From Fimbriimonadaceae bacterium (lineage in GTDB: Bacteria > Armatimonadota > UBA10988), in the NCBI GenBank assembly GCA_020850355.1, contig JADZEX010000018.1, positions 1-64,000 of the forward strand: DNA of 64,000 nt, read 5' to 3'. The notes below the pieces were generated by a model. The model searched no databases. It was given only the letters and a program-made list of their open reading frames with translations, and was not told the DNA's origin. The translations under genes were made by a program, and so were the position numbers. This document shows, one piece after another, positions 42,491-52,111 of the stretch; the stretch's first letter is position 1, and every line of letters begins with the position of its first letter.

Positions 42491-44530
42491 ATGCGGTGGC
42501 TGGCCATCCTGGCGGTGTGGATGCCCCTCGCCACGGCGGCGGTCGAGGCGCCTCCGGAACGTGAGGTGGCGGCGCTGTTCCCGAAACCCGGGGCCAGCGT
42601 CGCCGCCAGCCTGCCGGCGGACCTGGCCGGCGACGGGCGGCCGCGCCTGGCAGTGGTCTGGCGGACGCCGCTCCCCGGCACCTGGCGACTCGGCCTGCTG
42701 GAGCCCGTCGCGGGTGGCCGCTGGCGGCTCGAAGGCGGCCAGGTGAAGACCTTGCCGATCAGCTCGCTGGGCGACCTCGCGGCTCGCGACTTGACCGGGG
42801 ACGGCCGACCCGAGCTGCTGGTGCGCGGCGAGTTGGAGGGTTCGGCCGGCGTCTTCCTGCTGTTCGGCTGGCGTGACGGCCGGCTGGCGACGCTGCTGGA
42901 GCTGCCCACAGTTTGGCCCGGCGCGCAGCTCGAAGTGGCCGACATCGACGGCGACCGCCGGGCGGACCTGATCTTGCAGACCGCCGACCCGACCGTCTGG
43001 GACGCCGCCGCCGGGATCCTCGACTACGCCTGCCAGCCGTTCATTTTCACCGGTCAACGCTTCGAGCCGTGGCTCTGGGCGGCGCCGACGGGACCCGCCG
43101 GCGAGCTGCTGGCGAAGTCGCGCCGGCTGGCTGACGGACACCTTTGGACGGCCGCCGAGGCCGCCTCCGAGCAGGCCCTGGCGCTCGACCCGAACCCCGC
43201 CACACGGGCCGAGCAGTGGCGCATCGCGGCGCTCGCCGAGCGCTTCCGGGAGCAGTACGAAGGTCGCGACCAGAACGCCTCGGAGCCGGGCGAACAGGTC
43301 GGCAACGCGGTCTGCGCGCTACTGGCCGGCGAGCACGCCGCCGCCGTCCGGCACCTCTTGCCGTTCGGCGACCCAAACGCGCTGCCGCCCGGCTGGGAGC
43401 CGCCCTGGAGCTACGCCCGCAAGGTTCTCGAAGCCGCCCTGGCGGCTCAGCCGAAGCTGCTGGAAGACCGTTGGGTACAGTTCCTGCGGGGTGTCGCGCT
43501 GCTCGCCTGCGGGCAACAGAGCGAGGCGCGGCTGGCCTTCTTGCGGGCCCGCAGCAACTGGCCGCAGCCAGGCGAGCTGGCTCGCTGGGCCGTCGTCGGC
43601 CGGCGCGGCGCGGGGCTCTACTTCCTGGGGCCCGACAGCCTGCTGCGCTGCGTCGAGGTCGGGCCCGATGGCCGGCCGCGCTTCCCGGTGCAGACTTTCG
43701 ACCAGCTCGGCCCCTTGCGCTCGGTCGCCGCGACCCCGACGGCGGCGGCCTTTGCGCTGGTGCCTGAAGCGGGCGACCGGGTGCTCTGGCAGAGCCCCGA
43801 CGGCAGCCTGCGCCCACTGCTGCAGGGGCCGTTCCTGAACCTCACCGCGACGGCTGTCTCGCCCGACGGGCAGTTCCTGGCGGTCGACTCGGGCACCGCC
43901 GCGATCCGGCAGTTGCACCTCGTCGAGATCGCCAACGCCCGCCGCCTGGCCACAATCACTTACGCCGGCGGCTTCGCCTGGGCGCCCGACAGCAAGGGCC
44001 TGGTGGTGGAGGTGCAGCGCCCGGTCGAGCCGCCGCTGCCCTGGGAAGACGGCGGCACGCGCGACCTGCGGCTGATCGGCCTGGCCGGTCAGGAGCTCGG
44101 CCGGCTGGCCGACGGCGATGCCAGCAGCGTCTGGGCGGTCGAGGGCTGGGACGACGCGGGACGGCTGCGCGTCGTGCGGACCCTCTTCAAGCGCCAGCCC
44201 GGCTCGCTCGACGCCCGCATCAGCGCCGTGCAGCGCCGCCTGCTGGACCCGCGCACCGGCCAGAGCAGCCTGCTCGCCGGACCGGCCCCGGCCGAGTCCG
44301 ATGCGCAGCTCCTGGCGCGTCTGTTGAGTGTACCGGTGGATCGGGTCGAGTTGCCGGAGAACCTGGCGCATCCGTTTCTGCTGCCGTTCCGCCGCACCGT
44401 CACCCGCGGCGCCGAGCTGTGGCTGCTCTGCCGCGACTACGGGAGCAGCCCCTTCCGGGTCGGCCTTTGCCCGCCGCTGACCGAACCGCTGGTGGCCAGT
44501 TGGGGCGCCCAGCCGGGGGATGCCCCGTGA
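42491..44530 (+). CDS. Exported FG-GAP / propeller repeat protein
   Basis: A 679-residue protein with an N-terminal signal peptide. Three FG-GAP-like repeats follow: LAGDGRPRLAVVW, LTGDGRPELLVRG and IDGDRRADLILQT, with calcium-type Asp clusters. A helical, TPR-like region spans about 210-360, then a WD40-like blade region, with AVSPDGQFLAVDSG. These parts usually bind ligands or scaffold rather than catalyse. The stop overlaps the next GTG start (GTGA). Confidence 0.7.
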   Translation: MRWLAILAVWMPLATAAVEAPPEREVAALFPKPGASVAASLPADLAGDGRPRLAVVWRTPLPGTWRLGLLEPVAGGRWRLEGGQVKTLPISSLGDLAARDLTGDGRPELLVRGELEGSAGVFLLFGWRDGRLATLLELPTVWPGAQLEVADIDGDRRADLILQTADPTVWDAAAGILDYACQPFIFTGQRFEPWLWAAPTGPAGELLAKSRRLADGHLWTAAEAASEQALALDPNPATRAEQWRIAALAERFREQYEGRDQNASEPGEQVGNAVCALLAGEHAAAVRHLLPFGDPNALPPGWEPPWSYARKVLEAALAAQPKLLEDRWVQFLRGVALLACGQQSEARLAFLRARSNWPQPGELARWAVVGRRGAGLYFLGPDSLLRCVEVGPDGRPRFPVQTFDQLGPLRSVAATPTAAAFALVPEAGDRVLWQSPDGSLRPLLQGPFLNLTATAVSPDGQFLAVDSGTAAIRQLHLVEIANARRLATITYAGGFAWAPDSKGLVVEVQRPVEPPLPWEDGGTRDLRLIGLAGQELGRLADGDASSVWAVEGWDDAGRLRVVRTLFKRQPGSLDARISAVQRRLLDPRTGQSSLLAGPAPAESDAQLLARLLSVPVDRVELPENLAHPFLLPFRRTVTRGAELWLLCRDYGSSPFRVGLCPPLTEPLVASWGAQPGDAP

Positions 44531-45120
44531 GCCCCGCGGCGGCCGCCGCCCGGCTCTGGGAGCAGGCGCAGCCGGCGCTGGCGGCCGGCGACCCACTGGC
44601 CCTGCGCGGCGCCGTCGCCGCCGGGCTGGGCCTGCTGGGGTTGCTGCTGGCCCCGGACGAACCCGCCCTGGGCCTCTTGCAGCGCCTCCTGAGCGACCTC
44701 GCGGCGCGTGAGGAAAGCCCCGAACGGGCTGCCGCGGTGACCACGCTGGTGGTCGTGCGGCAGGCGCTGCCGGACGAGGAGACCCAACAGGTCGCGGCGG
44801 GGATCTTCCGCGAAGGCGAGGAAGACGGCGCCCTGCCGCGGCCGGTGGCCCGCCTGGTCGCCGCCGCGCGGCTGCTGCTGCTGCTGGCCGGCTGGTGCGA
44901 CGAACCGCGGCAGTGCGCCGCGGCGATCGGCCGCGCCGAGGCGGCGGCCCGCGGTTGTCGCGATGAACAGACCGCCGACGCCGCGCTGAGCCGGGCGCTC
45001 GACCTGCTGGCGGCCGTCCTCGGCGCCGGGCCGGCGGTGGGGGCGGTCGACCTGGGCCGCGGACTGCGCCGCCTCACCGACCTCGTCGCGACGCTCGCCG
45101 CCACGCCGCCAACGCCTTGA
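44527..45120 (+). CDS. Helical protein of unknown function
   Basis: A 197-residue, Ala/Leu-rich, all-helical protein by eye, without signal peptide or known motif. The GTG at 44527 is chosen because it overlaps the upstream TGA and fits translational coupling; a longer frame would be a shadow. The C-terminus overlaps the convergent transglutaminase gene by 47 bases. Confidence 0.55.
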   Translation: MSPAAAAARLWEQAQPALAAGDPLALRGAVAAGLGLLGLLLAPDEPALGLLQRLLSDLAAREESPERAAAVTTLVVVRQALPDEETQQVAAGIFREGEEDGALPRPVARLVAAARLLLLLAGWCDEPRQCAAAIGRAEAAARGCRDEQTADAALSRALDLLAAVLGAGPAVGAVDLGRGLRRLTDLVATLAATPPTP

Positions 45121-47101
45121 GCGCCTGGCGGGCCGTGGCGCACTGCGGCGCGGTCCAGGGCCGCCCGCTCCACCGGCCCCAGGTGATCTGGTCGACCAGT
45201 GGCAGCAGCAGCTCCGCCGGGACGCCCGCCTCGCGGACCAGCCGGCGGGCCCAGGCCAGCTCGGTCTCATGCCCGGCCCGCGGCCCTTGGCGCGCCAGCA
45301 GGCGCTGCAGCCGCTCCCAGACGCGGTGGGCGCGGCGGTCGCCGTAACGCCGGTACCGCGGCCGGCGCGCCAGGCGCCACAGCAGCAGCAGCGCCGGGCC
45401 GAGCAGCAGCAGCGCCGGCAACACCCAGCCCGGCACCTCGCGCCACAGCTCGGCGATTCGTCCGTAGAGTCGCGCCAGGGCGCTGATCTCCTCGCTGGCG
45501 CGGTCGGTGGCGTCGAACGGCTGCCAGCCTTGACCTTCGATCCAGGCCTCGGCCCAGGCGTGGGCGTGTTTCTGACGGACCACCCAGGTGGTGCCGTCCG
45601 CCGCCAGCTCGCCGCTCGTGTAGCCCTCGACCACCCGAGTCGGCAGCCCGGCGGCGCGCCCCAGCACCGCCAGCGCGGCGGCGAAGTGGCGGCACCAGCC
45701 GGCGGGCATCTCAAACAGGAAGTAGTCCACCGCGTCGACCTCGGCCGGCACCGGGTCGGGCCGCAGGGTGTACAGCTTGTGGTCGCCCAGCCAGTTCAGC
45801 AGGGCGTTCATGCGGGCCTGGTCGCTGCCCCGTCCGGCGACCCGCCGGGCCAGCTCAGGCACCCGCGCGGGCAGACTCGGCGGCAGCTCCAGGTACCAGT
45901 CGCGGCGCTCCGCTCGCAATGGCGTCGGCCGCCAGGTCGGGTCGTCCGGTTCGCTGGCCCAGAGTCGGTAACCAGTCTGCGGACGGAGCGTGTCCCAGTT
46001 GAAGACCACCCCCTGCTGGCTGAGGTAGAGCCCTTGCGAATCGACCTCCACCGCCTGCAGACAGGGCACGCTGAAGATCACCTGGCTCGGCTGCGCCAGC
46101 AGCACCTCATAGGTGATCTGGCGGTCGGCCGCTGGCAGCGGGCCCGCGGTGAGGCGGTAGCGGCCGGCCGTATCGCGCCGCAAGAGGCGCTGCGGCGCCC
46201 GCCGCCGGAACCAGCTCCGGCCGTCGTAGACGCTGAACACGGTCTGGCGCCACAGCGGCGCCCGCCCGCCGCGCCAGCGCAGCACCTCCTCCTCGCCCCG
46301 CGCCGCCGACCGGCCGACGATGTCGAGACTCCGCGGCAGGCGGCCGTCTTGGGTCGTCACCTGCTCGAACCAGTCCGCGGCCCGGGCGATCAGGCTGCTG
46401 CGCGTGGCGTCGACCAACCCGCCGCGCAGGCCGGCCGCGCTGAGTGCCACGCTCAGCAGCAAAGCCCCGAGCGCGACCCCCACACCGAGCCCGCCCAGGC
46501 TGCGCAGCTCCAGCAGCACCGGCTCGCCTGGCGGCTCGGCGACCACCAGGTCGGCCCGCCCGACGAGGCGGCGCTGGCGGTAGTGCAACAAGATGAAGAG
46601 CGCGCCAGCGGTGTAGGGGATCAGCCAGCCGACCACCCGCCGGTCGGGTTCCAGCAGCGACAGCAGGATGAACTGCGCCAGACTGAAGCCGGTGGTCAGC
46701 AGCACGTCGAAATCGCTCACCACGGTGAGGGCGCGGAACGCCGCGATCCAGGCGATGCCGCGCACCAGGTAGACCACCAACTGGCCGTCGATGCCACGGC
46801 TGAGCAGCCATTGCAGCGAGAAGATCTGGCTCCAGCCGGCGGCATCGCTGGCGTACAGCAGGGCCGTGCTGGCGAGCGCCGCCAGCGTCACGCCGGTGTT
46901 GAGGACGACCCGCGAGTAGGGTCGGCCGCTCAGCCAGCGCGCGAAGCCGAGGCCGCCGACGGTCAGCAGCACAGCCGCGGGCGCCGCGCTGGCGAGCCCC
47001 CCGAGCTGCCGCCAGCCGCAGCCGAGCGGCGCCGTGGCGACCAGCAGGACCGCCCAGTAGAGCGCCGGATCCGGACGGCGGCCGAGCGCTTCGCGGTTCA
47101 T
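45074..47101 (-). CDS. Transglutaminase-like membrane protein (TgpA-type)
   Basis: A 675-residue protein with about six N-terminal membrane segments, a large outer part with a transglutaminase-like domain, a further span near 545-565, and a cytoplasmic tail. The triad is the Cys of GWCRHFAAALAVLGRAAG, the His of HAHAWAEAW, and the Asp of FDATD. Such proteins are often encoded with MoxR and DUF58 genes, as here. It overlaps the DUF58 stop by four bases. The C-terminus overlaps the convergent gene by 47 bases. Confidence 0.85.
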   Translation of the reverse strand: MNREALGRRPDPALYWAVLLVATAPLGCGWRQLGGLASAAPAAVLLTVGGLGFARWLSGRPYSRVVLNTGVTLAALASTALLYASDAAGWSQIFSLQWLLSRGIDGQLVVYLVRGIAWIAAFRALTVVSDFDVLLTTGFSLAQFILLSLLEPDRRVVGWLIPYTAGALFILLHYRQRRLVGRADLVVAEPPGEPVLLELRSLGGLGVGVALGALLLSVALSAAGLRGGLVDATRSSLIARAADWFEQVTTQDGRLPRSLDIVGRSAARGEEEVLRWRGGRAPLWRQTVFSVYDGRSWFRRRAPQRLLRRDTAGRYRLTAGPLPAADRQITYEVLLAQPSQVIFSVPCLQAVEVDSQGLYLSQQGVVFNWDTLRPQTGYRLWASEPDDPTWRPTPLRAERRDWYLELPPSLPARVPELARRVAGRGSDQARMNALLNWLGDHKLYTLRPDPVPAEVDAVDYFLFEMPAGWCRHFAAALAVLGRAAGLPTRVVEGYTSGELAADGTTWVVRQKHAHAWAEAWIEGQGWQPFDATDRASEEISALARLYGRIAELWREVPGWVLPALLLLGPALLLLWRLARRPRYRRYGDRRAHRVWERLQRLLARQGPRAGHETELAWARRLVREAGVPAELLLPLVDQITWGRWSGRPWTAPQCATARQALKALAAWRRASRRGR

Positions 47102-48300
47102 CGCCGGCCTTTCCCGTGGTACCGCAGCAGTGCCCCGAGGTCGTCGCCCGGACGCACCGCCACGACGCCCACCGCACTGCCCGCCAGGGTCCGCGCCAGT
47201 TCCGCCGGCGCGCTGCCCGGCGGGGTCACCAGCACCACCAGGGCCTCCAGCCGACCGGCCCCGCGGTGCCGCCCGAGCCAGGCCGCCAACGGCCCGTCGC
47301 CAGCGGCGGTGACGACCACCAGCAGTCGCTCATCGACCAGCTCGGGCTGCCCTTCCAGCAGGTCGACCAGCGCCACGGTCCCGGCTCCGTCGGCTTGGGC
47401 GAGGGTGTCGAGCAACGGCCAACTGGACTGCCCGGGTGCCAGCACTTCCTGGAGCGGACCCTGGTCGTGCGCCAGCAGGCGGCTGCGGAACCCGAGCTGC
47501 TGCAGTCGCAGCAGCACCGACGCCGCGGCGCTGAGGCAGGTCTCCAGCGAGCCCTGCGGCCCGCTGCCCCAGTGCGTCGTGGCCGCCAGATCGAGCGCCA
47601 CCGTGGCGGTCTGGGCCGCCGGGCGGTCGTACTCGCGGATCTGCAGCCGGGTCGTCCGCGCGGTGGCTTTCCAGTCGAGGTGGCGCAGGTCATCGCCGGG
47701 GGCGTAGTCGCGCAGGCCCCGGAAGTCGAGCCCCTGGCTGGCGCGGGCCGCCTGGGTGGCCTGCCCGCCCCAGGCCCCATCGCCGTAGAAGTGCGGCAGG
47801 GGCACCGCGCGCGGGTGGACCAGCACTTCGCGGACACTGCGGTCGAGCACGCGGGTCAGCTCAAACAGGCCCAGCGGGTCGCTGGCGGTGGCGGTTAGCG
47901 GTCCCAGCCGCGCGCGGCCACGTTGCGCCAGCAGCCGGGGCGGGGTCACCGCCAAGGTCTGGCCGCCGGCCAGCCGGCGCACCAGCACCTGCCGACGGAT
48001 GCTCGGCTGGCGGCCGTGGTTGACCTGGTCGACCAGCTCCAGATTGGCCTTCGCCCAGGCGCCCAGATTGCGAAGGGTGTAGTCCAACGGCCAGGCGTCG
48101 CCCGCGGTCAACCGCGCCGGCAACGCGGCCCGGCGGGCTCGCAGGCCAATCGCACCGAGTTGGGCCTGCACCCGGGAGACCAGCCAGAGGCTCGCCGTCA
48201 GCCCGAAGATGGCGTACAGCGCCGGCCGGTCGTTGGCCGCGGCGACGACGTAGAAGCAGAGGCTGCTGAGGGCCAGGTACCAGGTCTTGCGCTTGCGCAC
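47098..48300 (-). CDS. DUF58 protein
   Basis: A 400-residue protein with two N-terminal hydrophobic segments and the DUF58 signature GLDFRGLRDYAPGDDLRHLDWK, followed by a vWA-like fold with a modified metal site. The GTG at 48300 begins the family's usual N-terminus. The MoxR stop lies nine bases upstream. DUF58 proteins work with MoxR ATPases in assembly of envelope or metal-containing complexes. Confidence 0.85.
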   Translation of the reverse strand: MRKRKTWYLALSSLCFYVVAAANDRPALYAIFGLTASLWLVSRVQAQLGAIGLRARRAALPARLTAGDAWPLDYTLRNLGAWAKANLELVDQVNHGRQPSIRRQVLVRRLAGGQTLAVTPPRLLAQRGRARLGPLTATASDPLGLFELTRVLDRSVREVLVHPRAVPLPHFYGDGAWGGQATQAARASQGLDFRGLRDYAPGDDLRHLDWKATARTTRLQIREYDRPAAQTATVALDLAATTHWGSGPQGSLETCLSAAASVLLRLQQLGFRSRLLAHDQGPLQEVLAPGQSSWPLLDTLAQADGAGTVALVDLLEGQPELVDERLLVVVTAAGDGPLAAWLGRHRGAGRLEALVVLVTPPGSAPAELARTLAGSAVGVVAVRPGDDLGALLRYHGKGRR

Positions 48301-48308
48301 AGCGGTTC

Positions 48309-49241
48309 TCAGGGCGCCGGGCGCCGCGCCAGCAGGTCGCGGATCACGGTCTCCCCGCTGCGGCCATCGCGCCAGGCCGACGGGTCCAGCAGCAGGCGAT
48401 GCCCCAACACGCTCGGCGCCAGCTCGGCCACGTCGTCCGGCCGGATGAAGTCGCGGCCGTCGATCAGCGCCGCCGCCCGCGCCGCCGAGGCCAGCGCCAG
48501 GGCCGCCCGCGGGGAGGCTCCCAGCCGCACCTCGGGCTGCCCGCGGGTCGCTTCGACGAGGTCCAGCAGCCACTCGCCGACTGGGTCCGGAAGGCGCACG
48601 GTGCGCACCTGTGCCTGCGCCTCGACGAACTCGGCCGCGCAGGTGACCGGCTGCACCGCGACGCTCGGATCGTCGTCCGGGGCGCGCTCCAGCAGCCGCC
48701 GTTCGTGGCTGCGACCGGGGTAGCCGAGCCGCAGCCGCATCATAAACCGGTCGAGCTGCGCCTCGGGCAACGGGTAGACGCCCTCCATTTCGACCGGGTT
48801 CTGGGTCGCCACCACCAGGAACGGCCGCGGCAGCGGGTAGCGCTCGCCATCGACCGTGACGGTCTCCTCGGCCATGCTCTCCAGCAGCGCCGACTGCGTC
48901 TTCGGCGAGGCCCGGTTGATCTCGTCGGCCAGCAGGACGTTGGCGAAGATCGGCCCGCGCCGGAAGCGGAACTCGCTGCGCTGCTGGTCGAACAGCGTCA
49001 CCCCGGTGACATCGGCCGGCAGCAGGTCGGGCGTGAACTGCACCCGCTTGAACTCGCCGCCCAGGCTGCGCGCCAGCGCCTTCGCGAGCATCGTCTTGCC
49101 GACCCCGGGGACATCCTCCAGCAGCACATGACCGGCCGCCAGCATCGCCACCAGGGTTTGGCGCACGACTTCGGTCTTGCCGTAGATCACCTCGTCTACG
49201 CGCGCGATCACCTGGCTGGCCAGGAGCGGAACGTCGATCAT
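48309..49241 (-). CDS. MoxR family AAA+ ATPase
   Basis: A 310-residue AAA+ ATPase. Walker A is PGVGKT (45-50), Walker B LLADEINR (about 101-108), sensor 1 ATQNP, and sensor 2 in the LGASPRA region. It probably acts as a chaperone for the DUF58 and transglutaminase proteins downstream. The ATG at 49241 follows GGAAGG; an in-frame ATG at 49265 lacks a ribosome site. Confidence 0.92.
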   Translation of the reverse strand: MIDVPLLASQVIARVDEVIYGKTEVVRQTLVAMLAAGHVLLEDVPGVGKTMLAKALARSLGGEFKRVQFTPDLLPADVTGVTLFDQQRSEFRFRRGPIFANVLLADEINRASPKTQSALLESMAEETVTVDGERYPLPRPFLVVATQNPVEMEGVYPLPEAQLDRFMMRLRLGYPGRSHERRLLERAPDDDPSVAVQPVTCAAEFVEAQAQVRTVRLPDPVGEWLLDLVEATRGQPEVRLGASPRAALALASAARAAALIDGRDFIRPDDVAELAPSVLGHRLLLDPSAWRDGRSGETVIRDLLARRPAP

Positions 49242-49263
49242 CGCAGCCGCCTTCCGTGCTGCC

Positions 49264-49293
49264 ATACTGTGACCCGCCGGGCCGCGCTGCCAA
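49264..49293 (-). promoter_or_regulatory. Possible promoter for moxR-DUF58-transglutaminase
   Basis: On the minus strand TTGGCA (49293-49288) and CAGTAT (49269-49264), spacer 18 bases. The -35 is five of six, the -10 only three of six. Confidence 0.4.
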
Positions 49294-49345
49294 CGGCGGG
49301 CCGAGTCCTGGGGCGCGCCGCGACAGCGCGGCCGGCCGGCGAGCG

Positions 49346-49374
49346 TTGCCACCTCCCGGCAGCGGTGCTATACT
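49346..49374 (+). promoter_or_regulatory. Sigma-70-type promoter for the DUF177-rpmF-fab operon
   Basis: TTGCCA (49346-49351) and TATACT (49369-49374), spacer 17 bases, with a start expected near 49381. The -10 is five of six. It lies back to back with the moxR promoter. Confidence 0.75.
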
Positions 49375-49399
49375 GCCAAGGTTGTTTCGCCGGGAGACC

Positions 49400-49930
49400 G
49401 TGCCGGTGTACCTGCTGGTCGAAGAGGCGATGAGCCGTCCGGAAGCCTCCTGGACCGCCGCCTTCGACGAGCTGGTCGACCTGGAAGGCGATGGCTCCTG
49501 GGGTGGACGCGCGCATGGTGAGTTGCAGGTGCTGCTGGCGGGAGCCCATCTCCGCCTGGCCGGCGACCTCACCGCGGCGGTGCCACGCGAGTGTGATCTG
49601 TGCCTCGGTTGGTTCCTCGAGCCACTGCTGTTGCGGATCGAGGAGTTGGTGATCATCGGCGAGGGCGGCCTGGAGGCCACCTTCGACGACGATGCCGAGG
49701 TTTGGAGGGTCGGACCGGAAGGCCGGGTGAGCGTTACCGAGATCGTGCGGCAAGCGATGCTGTTGGAGTTGCCGACGCGCGCGGTATGTGAAGCCGCCTG
49801 TCCGGCGCGCGAGCAGCACCTGACCGTGTTGACGACAGCGTCGGCGGTTGATCCGAGATTGGCCGTGCTGCGCAATCTGCTTCAAGCGGAGGTCGAGGAC
49901 GATGGCAGTCCCGAAGAGGAAAGTCAGTAA
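49400..49930 (+). CDS. DUF177 (YceD-like) protein
   Basis: A 176-residue protein of the YceD/DUF177 family, which normally precedes rpmF and is linked to 23S rRNA or ribosome maturation. CDLC and a later CEAAC may bind zinc. GTG 49400 is given, but GTG 49406 is equally possible since GGGAG spacing suits it better. It overlaps rpmF by 29 bases. Confidence 0.85.
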   Translation: MPVYLLVEEAMSRPEASWTAAFDELVDLEGDGSWGGRAHGELQVLLAGAHLRLAGDLTAAVPRECDLCLGWFLEPLLLRIEELVIIGEGGLEATFDDDAEVWRVGPEGRVSVTEIVRQAMLLELPTRAVCEAACPAREQHLTVLTTASAVDPRLAVLRNLLQAEVEDDGSPEEESQ

Positions 49931-50093
49931 GGCGCGACATCGGAAGCGCCACGCGCATTGGAAGGCCGGCGTGGTGCACACGGTGCGCTGCAAGCAGTGC
50001 AGCCGGCAGCACCAGCCGCACGCGGCGTGCCCGTACTGCGGCTACTACAAGGGTCGTGAAGTGACCACGCCGTGGGTCAAGACCGACGACTGA
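49902..50093 (+). CDS. rpmF: 50S ribosomal protein L32
   Basis: A 63-residue protein starting MAVPKRKVSKARHRKRHAHW. It carries the zinc-binding four-cysteine form, with Cys30, 33, 43 and 46 (CKQC and CPYC), so it is the zinc-containing version. The ATG is inside the end of the DUF177 gene, with GGAGG ahead. Confidence 0.96.
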   Translation: MAVPKRKVSKARHRKRHAHWKAGVVHTVRCKQCSRQHQPHAACPYCGYYKGREVTTPWVKTDD

Positions 50094-50118
50094 GCGCAGC
50101 CGGACCGCGGAGGGTCTG

Positions 50119-51126
50119 ATGCGGATCGCGGTCGACGCGATGGGCGGGGACCACGCGCCACGGGAAATCGTCGCCGGTTGCCTGGCCGCGGCGAGCGCCT
50201 ACCCCGACACCCAACTGCTGTTGGTCGGCGACGCGCCGGCGCTCACGGCCTTGTTGCCGCGTCCGGCGCCGGCCAACCTCGCGGTGGTGCCGGCTGACGG
50301 CGTGATCGAGATGCACGACGACCCGGCGCGGAGCATCCGGCAGAAGCCGGACAGCTCGCTGGTGCGGGCGATGCAACTGGTCGCCGCGGGCGAGGCGGAC
50401 GGCTATTTCAGCGCCGGCAACACCGGCGCCGTGACGGCCGCCGCGACGCTTCGTCTGGGGCGCATTCCGGGCGTTGCCCGGCCGGGCATCGCCACCCTCT
50501 TGCCGGTCCGCTGCGGCCACACCATCGTCTGCGATGTCGGCGCCTGCGTCGACAGCAAGGCCGAGTGGATCGTGCAGTTCGCGATCATGGCCAGCCTTTA
50601 CGCCAGCGAGGTCGAGCACCTGCCGCAACCGCGGGTTGGGCTGCTGAGCATCGGCGAAGAGGCCAGCAAGGGCGACAAGCAGACCAAGCAGGCGCACGAA
50701 ATGCTGTTGGAGGCCGGCCTCAACTTCGTTGGCAATGTCGACGGCAAGGACTGCTTCCGCCACGCCGCCGACGTCATCGCCTGCGACGGGTTCGCCGGCA
50801 ACCTGCTGCTCAAAGTCGCCGAGGGCGCCGCGGAGTTCTTCGTCGACCTGACCCGCGACGCCTTCACCAGCAGCCTGCTGGCAAAGCTGGGCGCGCTGCT
50901 GGTGCGGCCGGCCCTGCGGGGCATGAAGCGGCGGATCGACTACAGCGAGTACGGCGGGGCGTTCCTGCTGGGGGTCAAGGGGCTGGTCGTGATTGGCCAC
51001 GGCCGCAGCAATGCGAAAGCCGTGCAGAACGCGCTGCGCCGCACCCGTGAGGGGATCGAGCAGCGCCTGGTGGCCCGGCTCTCCGAACGGTTCGCGGCGG
51101 TGGCGCCGGCGGCTGCGGGAGCCTGA
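50119..51126 (+). CDS. plsX: Acyl-ACP:phosphate acyltransferase
   Basis: Makes acyl-phosphate from acyl-ACP for phospholipid synthesis. The 335-residue length fits. MRIAVDAMGGDHAPREIV opens the family, and SAGNTGAV and GFAGNLLLKVAEG are its signatures. GGAGGG precedes the ATG. It sits between rpmF and fabH as in the common bacterial rpmF-plsX-fabHDG cluster. Confidence 0.96.
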   Translation: MRIAVDAMGGDHAPREIVAGCLAAASAYPDTQLLLVGDAPALTALLPRPAPANLAVVPADGVIEMHDDPARSIRQKPDSSLVRAMQLVAAGEADGYFSAGNTGAVTAAATLRLGRIPGVARPGIATLLPVRCGHTIVCDVGACVDSKAEWIVQFAIMASLYASEVEHLPQPRVGLLSIGEEASKGDKQTKQAHEMLLEAGLNFVGNVDGKDCFRHAADVIACDGFAGNLLLKVAEGAAEFFVDLTRDAFTSSLLAKLGALLVRPALRGMKRRIDYSEYGGAFLLGVKGLVVIGHGRSNAKAVQNALRRTREGIEQRLVARLSERFAAVAPAAAGA

Positions 51127-51142
51127 CGGCGGTGGCGCAACG

Positions 51143-52111
51143 ATGACCAAACCACGGCCGGTCGGGATCGCGGGCAGCGGCTTCGCCGTGCCGCCGCGGC
51201 GCCTGACCAACGACGAGTTGGCGCACCGCGTCGACACCAGCGACGAGTGGATCCGCAGCCGCACCGGGATCGCCGCCCGGCATGTCCTCAGCGACGGCCT
51301 GGAGACCAGTGACCTGGCCGCCCAGGCGGCCACCGCCGCCTTGGACCAGGCCGGGCTCGCGGCCGCCGCCGTCGACGCAGTGATCGTCGCGACGGTGTCG
51401 GCCGACATGCCTTTCCCAAACGCCGCCAACCTGGTGCAGGCCAAGCTCGGCATCCCGCCGGTGCCCTGTTTCGATCTTGGCACCGCCTGCGCCGGCTACA
51501 TCTACGGCCTCTCGATGGCCGCGCTGCTGATTCAGGCCGAGCGCGCCGAGACCGTGCTGCTGGTCGGGGCCGATGCCCTCAGCAAGCTGCTCGACTGGGA
51601 CGACCGCAGCACCTGCGTGCTGTTTGGCGATGGCGCCGGCGCGACGGTCTTGCGGCCCTGCGAGGCGGGCTACGGCCTGCTGGGCTGGAACCTCGGCGCC
51701 GACGGCACGGGCGGTGAATACCTCAAGGTAGCCCCCCGCGCCGACGCCCCCGGCGGGCCGCGGTACCTCCAGATGGCCGGCCGCGAGGTCTTCAAGTTTG
51801 CCGTGCGGATTCAGCCGCGGACCTGCCAGGCCGCCCTCGACGAGGCCGGGATCACCGCCGAGCAGGTCGACTGGCTGATTCCCCACCAGGCCAACATCCG
51901 GATCATCGACGCCGCGGCGCGCGGGTTGGGGATTCCGATGGACAAGGTCTACGTCAACGTCGACCGCTACGGCAACACCTCGGCGGCGTCGATCCCCCTG
52001 GCTTTGGCCGAGGCGGCCGGGCAGGGGCTGTTCAAGCGCGGCGACAACCTGCTGCTGGTCGGCTTCGGGGCTGGCCTGTCGTGGGGCGCCGCGGTGGTGA
52101 GGTGGCCTTAG
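51143..52111 (+). CDS. fabH: 3-oxoacyl-ACP synthase III
   Basis: Starts fatty acid synthesis by condensing an acyl-CoA with malonyl-ACP. The triad is Cys116 in TACAGYIYGL, His in PHQANIR (about 248) and Asn in GNTSAAS (about 278). The 322-residue length is normal. ATG 51143 is used; the frame upstream overlaps plsX. Confidence 0.95.
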   Translation: MTKPRPVGIAGSGFAVPPRRLTNDELAHRVDTSDEWIRSRTGIAARHVLSDGLETSDLAAQAATAALDQAGLAAAAVDAVIVATVSADMPFPNAANLVQAKLGIPPVPCFDLGTACAGYIYGLSMAALLIQAERAETVLLVGADALSKLLDWDDRSTCVLFGDGAGATVLRPCEAGYGLLGWNLGADGTGGEYLKVAPRADAPGGPRYLQMAGREVFKFAVRIQPRTCQAALDEAGITAEQVDWLIPHQANIRIIDAAARGLGIPMDKVYVNVDRYGNTSAASIPLALAEAAGQGLFKRGDNLLLVGFGAGLSWGAAVVRWP

